DNA of 64,000 nt, from the NCBI RefSeq assembly GCF_017743935.1, contig NZ_JAGHRE010000010.1, positions 124,001-188,000 on the forward strand, read 5' to 3'. This DNA is from Tropicibacter sp. R16_0. GTDB lineage: Bacteria > Pseudomonadota > Alphaproteobacteria > Rhodobacterales > Rhodobacteraceae. The notes beneath the pieces are model-generated. The model made no database searches. It was not told where the DNA came from and was given only the letters and a program-made list of their open reading frames with translations. Below are positions 37,028-45,541 of this stretch, one piece after another (the first letter of the stretch is position 1; each line of letters begins with the position of its first letter). The translations under genes and the position numbers were made by a program.

Positions 37028-37617
37028 TGGGCGACCAAGGTGCAACACCCTGAATATAGCGCACCGTCTTGATGCAGGTAGTCGACATCCAGCCCATAGG
37101 CGCGATCCGACATCCCGTCCGAACATTGTTGTGCCCGAACGACCGCAACACCCGAAAGCCCGACGGTCAGAGAGAAGCGGTCGATGCGCCCCCGCGCCTG
37201 TTGCAGGACATCAGCCGTCATGCTCACCGCTTGCAGGCCGAGCCCGTCGAACCGAGCCTGATTGCCTTGCTCGATCTCAAGCGACCAGAACGGTTCGGTC
37301 CCGGAACATGACAGCGTTTGCCCAATGGGGACATCCGGATTTTCGGCGTGCGGCGCAAGATATCGCAACGAGACCCAGCCCGAAACCTCGCCCGAGTTCA
37401 CAAGGCCCCATTTCCCGTCGGGTGACCGATCCACCACTTCGACATTGGTGGCATCATGGGCCAGTTCGGCAACCTTGTCCGAGGACGCTGCTGCCTGTTG
37501 ACGCACATTCAGAACATCATTGGATGCAACACCGGTCACGTCGTGCAATTGCGGCAACGTAACGGCCCAAACAACGCCCGGCCAAAGGGCCATCAGAATG
37601 ACCCAAATCCGCATCAT
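37024..37617 (-). CDS. Exported SH3-domain protein
   Basis: A 197-residue protein with signal peptide (MMRIWVILMALWPGVVWA), then a bacterial SH3 domain (about 22-85: VTGVASNDVLNVRQQAAASSDKV, GKWGLVNSGEVSGWVSLRYL) and a C-terminal domain with LSCSGTEPFWSLEI, known from COG3650-type proteins. Cysteines at the end (GCCTL) may pair. The substrate, perhaps cell-wall or a surface glycan, is unknown. Its start overlaps the stop of the export permease gene (ATGA), so both are probably one operon. Confidence 0.82.
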   Translation of the reverse strand: MMRIWVILMALWPGVVWAVTLPQLHDVTGVASNDVLNVRQQAAASSDKVAELAHDATNVEVVDRSPDGKWGLVNSGEVSGWVSLRYLAPHAENPDVPIGQTLSCSGTEPFWSLEIEQGNQARFDGLGLQAVSMTADVLQQARGRIDRFSLTVGLSGVAVVRAQQCSDGMSDRAYGLDVDYLHQDGALYSGCCTLVAH

Positions 37618-38435
37618 CGGCGTGCGTACCAGCTGTTCGATACTTGGCGACGCGTATAGAATTCCAGCATCAAGCCAATCATGATCAACGTGACACCCAC
37701 CCAAAAGGCGTACTCCCAATTGGAATTGCGTGGATAGTAGTTGCGGAACACAAACCCACGACACTGGTCAATGCAGTGAAACAGAGGGTTCCAATCAAAC
37801 AACTGCAGCATGAAGGGCGGCAGCGAATTTGCCACAAACATCTTACCCGAGGCGATCATGTTCGCGCGCTGATATACAGTGCTCAGGATGCCCACGACAG
37901 TTGGCAACCAGGGCTTCATCGCAAAGAAGACAAGACCAACGGCACAGCCCGTGAACCACGAGAGCATAAGCATGGCAAAGGCGCCCCCGGGGTTGTCAAT
38001 ATAGACCGGTTTGAAAGCGACATGATACCCGAAGAGAATGATGAACAGAGTCAGCAACTGCGTGTAGAGCGAACCAATTGCCGCCGCCAACAGCGAGATG
38101 ATCGTGTTCATCGGCGCATGTTTCATCATGGGGCTGTTTGGCCCTTCCGCCCCCATGATCGCCCCAACTGACTTGATATGCACCATGAACAGAAACACGC
38201 CCGACATGATGTACAGCAGGAAATCACCCCGGATCGCTGAACCGCGCAAGCCCAACAACGAAAACATCAAGTAGAAGATCAGAACAAATACGACCACCTG
38301 CATCATGTTCTTGCCAAGCGCGATGAAGGCATTGTTGTGACCCGACCGAATGGATCGAACCACCGCATGAAAAATGATCTCTGCCATGGTGAACGCGCCA
38401 CTTAGCAGGGATTTGTGCTGTCTGTATCCAAACAC
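37614..38435 (-). CDS. ABC-2 type polysaccharide export permease (KpsM/Wzm-like)
   Basis: Inner-membrane permease of 273 residues with about six membrane segments (for example MQVVVFVLIFYLMFSLLGL, LLTLFIILFGYHVAF, GCAVGLVFFAMKPWL). NSLPPFMLQLFDWNPLFHCIDQCRGF is the typical C-terminal motif of capsule and O-antigen exporters. Start is GTG at 38435. The partner ATPase (KpsT/Wzt) is not in the window. It is divergent from cysQ and next to kdsB, which supports a role in export of a Kdo-containing glycan. Confidence 0.85.
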   Translation of the reverse strand: MFGYRQHKSLLSGAFTMAEIIFHAVVRSIRSGHNNAFIALGKNMMQVVVFVLIFYLMFSLLGLRGSAIRGDFLLYIMSGVFLFMVHIKSVGAIMGAEGPNSPMMKHAPMNTIISLLAAAIGSLYTQLLTLFIILFGYHVAFKPVYIDNPGGAFAMLMLSWFTGCAVGLVFFAMKPWLPTVVGILSTVYQRANMIASGKMFVANSLPPFMLQLFDWNPLFHCIDQCRGFVFRNYYPRNSNWEYAFWVGVTLIMIGLMLEFYTRRQVSNSWYARR

Positions 38436-38481
38436 TAGAACTGTTTCCTATGTCGCCGCTCAACAATTTGGCACGGAATTC

Positions 38482-38517
38482 TTGCTGTTCCGTTGCCTGC
38501 AAAGCATAAGAACAGCA
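38482..38517 (+). promoter_or_regulatory. Candidate cysQ promoter overlapped by an 8-bp inverted repeat
   Basis: TTGCTG (38482-38487), 17 bases, then CATAAG (38505-38510) forms a fair promoter. TGCTGTTC (38483-38490) and GAACAGCA (38510-38517) are exact inverted copies placed over the -35 and just after the -10, a layout expected for a repressor operator. The regulator is unknown. Confidence 0.42.
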
Positions 38518-38556
38518 GGCCCAATAAGCAACAAAACACAAAATCGGAGCATTTTT

Positions 38557-39354
38557 GTGACCTACGACGACCTTATTCCCGTGATCCGCAGGCTGGCGCT
38601 CGAGGCGGGCGACAAGATCATGGAGATCTACAACTCGGATGATTTCGACGTGAAGGTCAAATCCGATGACAGCCCGGTGACCGAAGCAGACGAGGCGGCA
38701 GATGCCCTGATCTCGGCCGGGTTACGCGCGGCCTTCCCCGATGTGTTGCTGGTGACCGAAGAGCAGGCCACGTCGCATTCGACAAAGGGCGACACGTTTC
38801 TGATCGTTGATCCATTGGATGGCACAAAGGAATTCATCCACCGCCGTGGCGATTTCACGGTCAACATCGCGCTTGTCGAAAACGGTACACCGACGCGCGG
38901 TGTCGTCTATGCACCCGCCAAGGGCCGGATGTTCTTTACGCTGGCCGACGGCCAATCGGTCGAGGAAACCGGCTCGTTGGACAAAGAGGCCATGGGTACG
39001 GTGCAGCCGATTTCCGTCTCCAAAGCGGACAATAGCGCCCTTTTGGTTGTCGCTTCAAAATCGCACCGTGATCAGGCAACCGACGATTACATTAACAAAT
39101 ACAACGTCAAAGACAGCAAAAGCGCGGGCTCGTCGCTGAAGTTCTGTCTGGTCGCCACGGGCGAGGCCGACATCTACCCCCGCGTGGGCCGCACGATGGA
39201 ATGGGACACCGCCGCCGGTCATGCGGTTCTCGCCGGTGCTGGTGGCAGAGTCGTCCGCTTTGATGACCACACCCCGCTGCAATACGGCAAGGACGGCTAT
39301 GCCAACCCGTTCTTCATTGCTTATGCGCCAGATGTTGAGCTGATGGAGGCCTGA
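38557..39354 (+). CDS. cysQ: 3'(2'),5'-bisphosphate nucleotidase (PAP phosphatase)
   Basis: Hydrolyses PAP, the by-product of PAPS-dependent sulfation and of sulfate reduction, to AMP. The 265-residue inositol-monophosphatase-fold protein has DDSPVTEADEAAD, EEQAT and the metal motif IVDPLDGTKEF, plus EWDTAAGHAVL near the end. Start is GTG at 38557, preceded by GGAG at proper spacing. It overlaps kdsB by one base. Location beside a sulfotransferase supports a role in removing PAP. Confidence 0.93.
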   Translation: MTYDDLIPVIRRLALEAGDKIMEIYNSDDFDVKVKSDDSPVTEADEAADALISAGLRAAFPDVLLVTEEQATSHSTKGDTFLIVDPLDGTKEFIHRRGDFTVNIALVENGTPTRGVVYAPAKGRMFFTLADGQSVEETGSLDKEAMGTVQPISVSKADNSALLVVASKSHRDQATDDYINKYNVKDSKSAGSSLKFCLVATGEADIYPRVGRTMEWDTAAGHAVLAGAGGRVVRFDDHTPLQYGKDGYANPFFIAYAPDVELMEA

Positions 39355-40154
39355 TGTCCGTCCTGATCGCCATCCCCGCCCGCTACGCCTCGACCCGCTA
39401 TCCGGGCAAGCCGTTGGTGCCCCTGACTGGCGCCTCGGGCAACAGTCAATCCCTGATCGAACGATCCTGGCGCGCCGCGATGGCGGTGCAGGGCATCGAC
39501 CGGGTTGTTGTCGCTACCGACGACGATCGCATTCGTGAGGCGGCTGAAGCCTTTGGAGCCGAGGTGGTGATGACCTCGGAGTCCTGTGCCAATGGAACCG
39601 AACGCTGCGCCGAAGCGCATGAGGTGCTGGGTGGTGGCTTCGATATCGTGGTCAACCTGCAAGGAGATGCGCCTTTGACGCCGCACTGGTTCATCGAAGA
39701 TCTGATCGCAGGTCTGCGCGATGCGCCGGACGCAGGGATCGCCACACCGGTACTGCGGTGCGACGGGGATGCGCTCAACAGTTTGCTCAACGACCGAAAG
39801 CATGGCCGCGTCGGCGGCACTACGGCCGTCTTTGCCTGTGACAACAGCGCCATGTATTTCTCGAAAGAGGTCGTGCCCTTTACCGCCGAAACTTTTGGTG
39901 CATCGGATCCGACCCCTGTGTTCCATCACGTGGGCGTCTATGCCTATCGCAAAGATGCTCTTGCCGCCTATCCCACCTGGGACACCGGCCCGTTGGAAAC
40001 CCTTGAAGGGCTGGAACAGCTGCGGTTCATGGAAAACAACCACAAGGTTCTGTGCGTCGAGGTCGAGGCGCGCGGTCGCCAGTTCTGGGAACTGAACAAC
40101 CCGTCGGACGTCCCAAAGCTCGAAGAGATGATGGCCGCCATGGGTCTGGACTAA
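39354..40154 (+). CDS. kdsB: 3-deoxy-manno-octulosonate cytidylyltransferase (CMP-Kdo synthetase)
   Basis: Makes CMP-Kdo, the donor for the LPS inner core and for Kdo linkers of capsules. The 266-residue protein has AIPARYASTRYPGKPLVPL, VVVATDDDRI, MTSESCANGTERCAEA, NLQGDAPLTPHWF and a C-terminal DTGPLETLEGLEQLRFME. ATG at 39354 overlaps the cysQ stop. It may be a second copy dedicated to a capsule-like polymer; that cannot be judged from this window. Confidence 0.95.
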   Translation: MSVLIAIPARYASTRYPGKPLVPLTGASGNSQSLIERSWRAAMAVQGIDRVVVATDDDRIREAAEAFGAEVVMTSESCANGTERCAEAHEVLGGGFDIVVNLQGDAPLTPHWFIEDLIAGLRDAPDAGIATPVLRCDGDALNSLLNDRKHGRVGGTTAVFACDNSAMYFSKEVVPFTAETFGASDPTPVFHHVGVYAYRKDALAAYPTWDTGPLETLEGLEQLRFMENNHKVLCVEVEARGRQFWELNNPSDVPKLEEMMAAMGLD

Positions 40155-40162
40155 AGGCGCAG

Positions 40163-41203
40163 ATGACAAACACCTCCACCGCAGACACGCGCAAACTGAC
40201 ATGGGCCGAGGCCTATCGTCTGCGGTGGAAACGGCGTCGCCTGCTGTGGAAGTCGTTTCGCAGCCGTCATACGCTGAGCTCCATCGCGGATCGCACAGGT
40301 CAGATCAAACCGGATGACATTCTGATCGTGATGACGGTCAGAAACGAGATGAGCCGCCTGCCCTATTTCCTACAGTACTACCGGGATTTGGGCATCGGGC
40401 ATTTTCTGGTGATCGACAACGACAGCACCGATGGCACCGACACCATGCTCGCTGAACAACCGGACGTCTCGCTTTGGCAGACCAGCGACAGTTACCGTGC
40501 TTCGCGATTTGGCCTGAACTGGATGACATGGCTGCAGCGCAAATATGCCCATGGCCATTGGACTTTGATGGTCGATGCAGACGAATTGCTGGTTTATGCC
40601 CACCACGACACGCGCCCCCTGCCCGACCTGACGGCCTGGCTGGAATCCCAAGGCACCACGGTGTTTGGCGCATTGATGCTGGACCTCTATCCCAAGGGCG
40701 CCTTGAACGAAGGCAGCTATACCCCCGGCACAGACCCCACCCAAGCGATCGACTGGTTCGACGCAGGCCCCTATCGCTCGCAACGTCAAATGCCGCTTGG
40801 CAACCTGTGGACCCAAGGCGGCATGCGCGAACGGGTGTTTTTTCCCGACGAGCCGCGCCGGTCACCCACCCTGAACAAGATCCCCCTGATCAAGTGGCAC
40901 CGCAGCTATGCTTATGTGAATTCCTGCCACTCGATCCTGCCGCCGGCCCTGAACCGGGCCTACGATGGACCGGGGGACAAACGTGCTTCGGGCGTGTTGC
41001 TGCACACCAAGTTCCTGCCCGAGATTGTTTCCAAATCGGCAATCGAGAAAGAGCGCGCGCAACACTTTCACACGCCGCAAGACTTTGACGACTATTACGA
41101 CAGCATCACTGCGGCACCGCAGATCTGGACCGAAACCTCGACCCGTTTCCGCAACTGGCAACAACTTGAGCAACTTGGGTTGATGAGCTCTGGCGGGTGG
41201 TGA
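40163..41203 (+). CDS. GT2-type glycosyltransferase, tandem copy 1
   Basis: A 346-residue cytosolic glycosyltransferase of the Glyco_tranf_2_4 kind. The N-terminal half has VRNEMSRLPYFLQYYRDLG, FLVIDNDSTDGT and the metal/nucleotide motif MVDADELLV. NLWTQGGMRERVFF, KIPLIKWHR, HTKFL and the ending LGLMSSGGW are shared with the next gene. Nine bases separate it from kdsB, so it is likely in the same operon. The sugar and acceptor are unknown. Confidence 0.85.
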   Translation: MTNTSTADTRKLTWAEAYRLRWKRRRLLWKSFRSRHTLSSIADRTGQIKPDDILIVMTVRNEMSRLPYFLQYYRDLGIGHFLVIDNDSTDGTDTMLAEQPDVSLWQTSDSYRASRFGLNWMTWLQRKYAHGHWTLMVDADELLVYAHHDTRPLPDLTAWLESQGTTVFGALMLDLYPKGALNEGSYTPGTDPTQAIDWFDAGPYRSQRQMPLGNLWTQGGMRERVFFPDEPRRSPTLNKIPLIKWHRSYAYVNSCHSILPPALNRAYDGPGDKRASGVLLHTKFLPEIVSKSAIEKERAQHFHTPQDFDDYYDSITAAPQIWTETSTRFRNWQQLEQLGLMSSGGW

Positions 41204-41280
41204 ATTCCACGAGCCCAAGCCACACCGTCGCATCTGAGCGACAAGGATTGCTTTTCCCCGTGTAACTGTTTCTAAATTCA

Positions 41281-41310
41281 TTGATTCATAGAAGGAATTG
41301 ATGACATATG
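41281..41310 (+). promoter_or_regulatory. Weak promoter candidate between the GT2 copies
   Basis: TTGATT near 41282 is followed after about 17 bases by ACATAT, in an AT-rich patch within the 190-base gap between the two GT2 genes. The gap is unusual in this otherwise tightly packed gene set, so a second promoter here is plausible but not strong. Confidence 0.3.
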
Positions 41311-41393
41311 ACTATAGTTGGCTCGGTATTCTAGGTGCGTAGGTTTCGCTCTATCCGGGTCATGCTCGCGTCATTGAATGGATTGGTTGACAC

Positions 41394-42404
41394 GTGAGCC
41401 TTTGGGATTCTTATCGAATGCGATTGCGGCGCCGGCGCCGTCTTTTGCGTTGCCTGCGGAAATCCAGCGAGCTTAAGACCGTTCAGGACAACACCGGCGC
41501 GATCCGTCCAAACGACGTTTTGCTGATCAGCACCTTTCGAAATGAAAAGATTCGACTGCCCTATTTCCTGCAGTACTACCGCGAATTGGGCGTTAACCAT
41601 TTCCTGTTCGTGGACAATGACAGCACCGACGGCGCGCTGGAATACCTGAAAGGCCAGCATGACATATCGGTCTGGCACACCCAATCCAGCTACAGGCGTG
41701 CAACCTTCGGCGTCGACTGGATGAATTGGCTGGCGCGCACCTATGCGCACAATCACTGGACACTGACCGTCGACCCGGACGAGTTCTTTGTCTACCCCTT
41801 CTGTGATACACGTCCCATTCAAGCGCTGACCGATTGGCTCGACAACTCGCTGATCCGCAGCTTCAGCGCCATGCTCATTGACGTCTATCCAAAGGGCAAG
41901 CTGACAGACATCCCGTATCAAGAGGGGCAAAACCCGCTTGAAATCGCCAATTGGTTCGACAGCGGTAACTACACGATCAAAAAGAACCCGCTTTATGGCA
42001 ACCTTTGGATTCAAGGTGGCCCTCGCGCCCGAACATTTTTTGCCGACACGCCCAAGAAGTCGCCGGCGCTAAACAAGATCCCGCTGGTCAAATGGAACCG
42101 CCGCTACGCCTATGTCAGCTCGACCCATACCTTGCTGCCGCGCGGATTGAACCAGGTCTACGACGAATGGGGGGGCGAAAAGGCCAGCGGCGCCCTGATG
42201 CACACAAAATTCCTCGACACCTTTACCGCCAAGGCCGAAGAGGAAATGACCCGCAAGCAGCACTATGCCGGGTCTGCCGAATACAAGGCCTATGCCGATA
42301 AGCTCAGCTCGCAGCCCGAACTGTGGTGCAAATGGTCCGAGAAATACATCAACTGGCGACAGCTTGAGATCCTCGGCCTGATGTCCAAGGGGAACTGGGC
42401 ATGA
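41394..42404 (+). CDS. GT2-type glycosyltransferase, tandem copy 2
   Basis: A 336-residue paralogue of the preceding gene, alike along nearly the whole length. Shared blocks are RNEKIRLPYFLQYYRELG, FLFVDNDSTDG, VDPDEFFVY (catalytic-type acidic motif with DPD instead of DAD), YGNLWIQGGPRARTFF, KIPLVKW and the end LGLMSKGNWA. Start is GTG at 41394, with a basic N-terminus (RLRRRRRLLRCLRK). The stop overlaps the next gene by four bases. The pair may add two different sugars. Confidence 0.84.
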   Translation: MSLWDSYRMRLRRRRRLLRCLRKSSELKTVQDNTGAIRPNDVLLISTFRNEKIRLPYFLQYYRELGVNHFLFVDNDSTDGALEYLKGQHDISVWHTQSSYRRATFGVDWMNWLARTYAHNHWTLTVDPDEFFVYPFCDTRPIQALTDWLDNSLIRSFSAMLIDVYPKGKLTDIPYQEGQNPLEIANWFDSGNYTIKKNPLYGNLWIQGGPRARTFFADTPKKSPALNKIPLVKWNRRYAYVSSTHTLLPRGLNQVYDEWGGEKASGALMHTKFLDTFTAKAEEEMTRKQHYAGSAEYKAYADKLSSQPELWCKWSEKYINWRQLEILGLMSKGNWA

Positions 42405-44098
42405 CGGTCGGGGTTGTCATGCTGGTCCACACTGCGCTGGACCGGGCCGAGCAGGTGGCGCGACACTGGACTGCCTCGGGCTGTCCGGTCGTTTTGCACG
42501 TGGACAAGAATGTCTCGCGCAAAACCTACAAGGATTTTGTCGCGACCTGCTCCGACAATCCGCTGATCCTGTTTTCGCAGCGCCACCGCTGCGAATGGGG
42601 CACATGGGGGATTGTTGCCGCGTCGCAAGCCGCATCCGAGTTGATGCTGAGCGAATTTCCCGACGTACGTCATGTTTATCTGGCGTCGGGATCCTGCCTG
42701 CCATTACGCCCGGTACAGGAGTTGATCGACTATCTTGCCGCGCGTCCAAGAACCGATTTCATCGAAAGCGCAACCACGGCGGATGTCCCCTGGACGGTTG
42801 GCGGATTGGACCACGAACGCTTTACCCTGCGGTTCCCGTTTTCGTGGAAGAAGCATCGGATCCTGTTTGATCGTTACGTGGCTTTGCAAAGACGTCTGAG
42901 GTTCAAGCGCAAAATTCCGTCCGGCTTGGTGCCCCATATGGGCAGCCAATGGTGGTGCCTGACCCGGCAGACACTGTCCGCGATCTTGGAGGACCCCGAA
43001 CGCGACGTCTATGATCGGTATTTCCGGCGCGTCTGGATTCCGGATGAAAGCTATTATCAGACTTTGGCGCGGCTCTATTCCAGTAGCATCGAAAGTCGCT
43101 CTCTAACCCTGTCCAAGTTCGATTTTCAGGGCAAACCGCACATATTCTACGACGACCACCTGCAGCTTCTGCGCCGGTCCGACTGCTTTGTTGCCCGCAA
43201 GATCTGGCCAAAGGCCGACCGTCTGTATCAGGCATTCCTGACCGATCAGGCGGGTGCGATGAAAAAGACGGAACCGAACCCCGGCAAGATCGACCGCATC
43301 TTCGCCAAGGCGGTTGAGCGTCGAACGCGCGGGCGGGATGGTCTGTACATGCAAAGCCGCTTTCCCCGCCACGGCAACGAAAACGGTTTGACCTCGAACC
43401 CTTATTCGATGTTCCAAGGCTTTACCGAGCTGTTTGAGAATTTCGAACCCTGGCTGACAAAGGCCACCGGAGCCCGCGTGCATGGCCATTTGTTTGGCCC
43501 TGACCGAGCCGAGTTCGCGGGCGGACAGAGCCTTATCAACGGCGCCCTCAGCGACAATCCAGAGCTGCGCGACTATGACGCCAACCGCTTTTTGACCAGT
43601 TTGATCTGGAACACTCGAGGTGAACGGCAGTGTTTCCAGTTCGGTCCTGCCGACAATCAGGACATCAACTGGATGGTGGCCCGCGATCCAAACGCCCAGA
43701 TTTCGGTCATCACCGGGTCTTGGGCAGTTCCGCTTTTCAAATCGAACCGCAACTTTGCCGACCTGCGCAAAGAGGCTGCGCTGCTGCAAAAAGTCGAAAG
43801 CGAGCATCTGGAAATCTTGCGATCGGTCTGGACCAAGGCGCGGGTGCGGATCTGGACCATGGCCGAGTTTGTCGAAGCCCCGATGGAACCGATCCAGACC
43901 ATCATTGACGAGATCGGACCATCAAACCCCCGGCGCCTGAGCGAGGCGCCCAAAATGGTGGACTTGACCGGCTTTGGTCAGTTCCTTCAAAACCTGAAAA
44001 ACCAGGGGATGCACCCGTACCTAATGGGTGACTTCCCCGTCGAGCAAGGACCAGCCAACATGAGCAAACCCAACCGCAAACCCTATCTGGTGCGATAA
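42401..44098 (+). CDS. GT14 (core-2/I-branching type) glycosyltransferase with extra C-terminal domain
   Basis: A 565-residue protein. The N-terminal half (about 1-260) matches bacterial GT14 branching-type transferases: VVMLVHTALDRAEQVARHW, VLHVDKNVS, CEWGTWGIVAASQAASELM, VYLASGSCLPLRPVQEL and the acceptor motif MGSQWWCLTRQT with WIPDESYYQTL. The C-terminal half (about 290-565) is a separate globular domain, probably DUF5927-like, found attached to this family in alphaproteobacteria; its role is unknown. It is coupled to the previous gene by an ATGA overlap and followed by the sulfotransferase after six bases. Confidence 0.85.
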   Translation: MTVGVVMLVHTALDRAEQVARHWTASGCPVVLHVDKNVSRKTYKDFVATCSDNPLILFSQRHRCEWGTWGIVAASQAASELMLSEFPDVRHVYLASGSCLPLRPVQELIDYLAARPRTDFIESATTADVPWTVGGLDHERFTLRFPFSWKKHRILFDRYVALQRRLRFKRKIPSGLVPHMGSQWWCLTRQTLSAILEDPERDVYDRYFRRVWIPDESYYQTLARLYSSSIESRSLTLSKFDFQGKPHIFYDDHLQLLRRSDCFVARKIWPKADRLYQAFLTDQAGAMKKTEPNPGKIDRIFAKAVERRTRGRDGLYMQSRFPRHGNENGLTSNPYSMFQGFTELFENFEPWLTKATGARVHGHLFGPDRAEFAGGQSLINGALSDNPELRDYDANRFLTSLIWNTRGERQCFQFGPADNQDINWMVARDPNAQISVITGSWAVPLFKSNRNFADLRKEAALLQKVESEHLEILRSVWTKARVRIWTMAEFVEAPMEPIQTIIDEIGPSNPRRLSEAPKMVDLTGFGQFLQNLKNQGMHPYLMGDFPVEQGPANMSKPNRKPYLVR

Positions 44099-44104
44099 CG
44101 CGGT

Positions 44105-45538
44105 ATGACATCCAAGTTCGACTATTTCATCATCTTTGCCGAAATGCGGACAGGCTCCAACTTTCTGGAAACCAACCTGAACGCATTGTCGGATGTCACT
44201 TGTTTCGGCGAAGCGTTCAATCCGCATTTCATCGGCTATCCGAACAAAGTCGAAATCCTCGAGATCTCGCAGGCGATGCGTGACGGCGACCCCGAGTGTT
44301 TGATCAATGCAATTCGGAGCACACCGAGCGTGTTGGGTGGTTTCCGCTTCTTTCACGACCACGATCAGCGGGTGCTTGATGTTGCTTTGCCCGACCCGCG
44401 CTGCGCCAAGATCATCCTGACGCGCAATCCACTGGACAGCTATGTGTCGTGGAAGATCGCCCAGGAAACCGGTCAGTGGAAGCTGACCAACGTCAAGAAG
44501 CGACGTGACGCTCAGGTTCGGTTCGACCCCGAGGAATTCTCGCGACACGTCGAGGCGCTCCAGGATTTCCAGGTTTTTCTGCTCAATAGCCTGCAAGCCA
44601 GAGGCCAGACACCGTTTTACGTCGACTACGAAGATCTGCAGAGTGTCGATGTGATGAACGGCCTGGCTGCCTGGTTGGGCGTCGAAGGGCGGCTGGATGG
44701 CCTGGACAAGAGCCTGAAACGGCAAAACCCCAGCCCGGTCACCTCCAAGGTGGTCAACGTTGACGAGATGACCGAAGCCCTAGGTGGGCTTGATCGGTTC
44801 AACCTGACCCGTACACCGAACTTTGAACCCCGCCGCGGACCCGCTGTGCCCAGCTATGTTGCAGGTGTTGTCACGCCGCTGTTGTACCTGCCGATCCGGG
44901 GCGGGCCGGAAGATGAAGTGATGTCGTGGATGGCAGGGTTGGACAGCGTGCCCCCAAGCTCACTCAATACCGGCATGAACCAAAAACAGATGCGCCAATG
45001 GATGCGCAACAATCACGGCCATCGTCGCTTCACCGTCTTGCGTCACCCATTGGCGCGGCTGCACCACGTGTTCTGCCGTAAAATTTTGAGCACTGGTCCA
45101 GGCAGCTACAAGAAAATTCGTGAAACCCTGCGCCGCCAGTACAAGTTGCCGATCCCAAAGGATGAACCTGACGCGCGCTACTCCCGATCGGATCACCGTG
45201 CCGCATTTGAGGCATTCATGGGCTTCATTCGCATGAATCTGGCAGGACAGACTGCGATCAGGGTTGATGGCGGCTGGTGCTCACAAGCACAGGCGCTGTC
45301 ATCCATGTCGGATTTTGCTGTCCCCGACCACGTGTTTCGCGAGGATGAAATAACCGAGCTGCTGCCCAACCTGGCCGCGCGCTATGGCCATCAAGTGGCC
45401 GAAGCCCCAGCTATCGCGCAGCCCGACACCCCGTTTTCGCTGGACGACATCTATGATGCCGACTTGGAAAAGGAAGCTGCCAATATCTATCAACGCGACT
45501 ATGTGATGTTCGGCTTTGGGCCGTGGCGAAAGAGCTGA
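44105..45538 (+). CDS. Two-part sulfotransferase (Stf0-like plus second sulfotransferase-like half)
   Basis: A 477-residue protein. The N-terminal half (1-240) has the PAPS 5'-phosphate loop EMRTGSNFLETNL and the 3'-phosphate motif ILTRNPLDSYVSWKIA, as in Stf0-type sulfotransferases. The second half (about 250-477) has another 3'-phosphate-like motif FTVLRHPLARLHHVFCRKIL and the ending NIYQRDYVMFGFG, typical of Sulfotransfer_2 proteins, but its 5'-phosphate loop (YLPIRGGPEDEVMSW) is degenerate. So it may carry one active and one altered domain. It most likely sulfates a glycan made by the upstream transferases. Confidence 0.82.
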   Translation: MTSKFDYFIIFAEMRTGSNFLETNLNALSDVTCFGEAFNPHFIGYPNKVEILEISQAMRDGDPECLINAIRSTPSVLGGFRFFHDHDQRVLDVALPDPRCAKIILTRNPLDSYVSWKIAQETGQWKLTNVKKRRDAQVRFDPEEFSRHVEALQDFQVFLLNSLQARGQTPFYVDYEDLQSVDVMNGLAAWLGVEGRLDGLDKSLKRQNPSPVTSKVVNVDEMTEALGGLDRFNLTRTPNFEPRRGPAVPSYVAGVVTPLLYLPIRGGPEDEVMSWMAGLDSVPPSSLNTGMNQKQMRQWMRNNHGHRRFTVLRHPLARLHHVFCRKILSTGPGSYKKIRETLRRQYKLPIPKDEPDARYSRSDHRAAFEAFMGFIRMNLAGQTAIRVDGGWCSQAQALSSMSDFAVPDHVFREDEITELLPNLAARYGHQVAEAPAIAQPDTPFSLDDIYDADLEKEAANIYQRDYVMFGFGPWRKS

Positions 45539-45541
45539 CCG

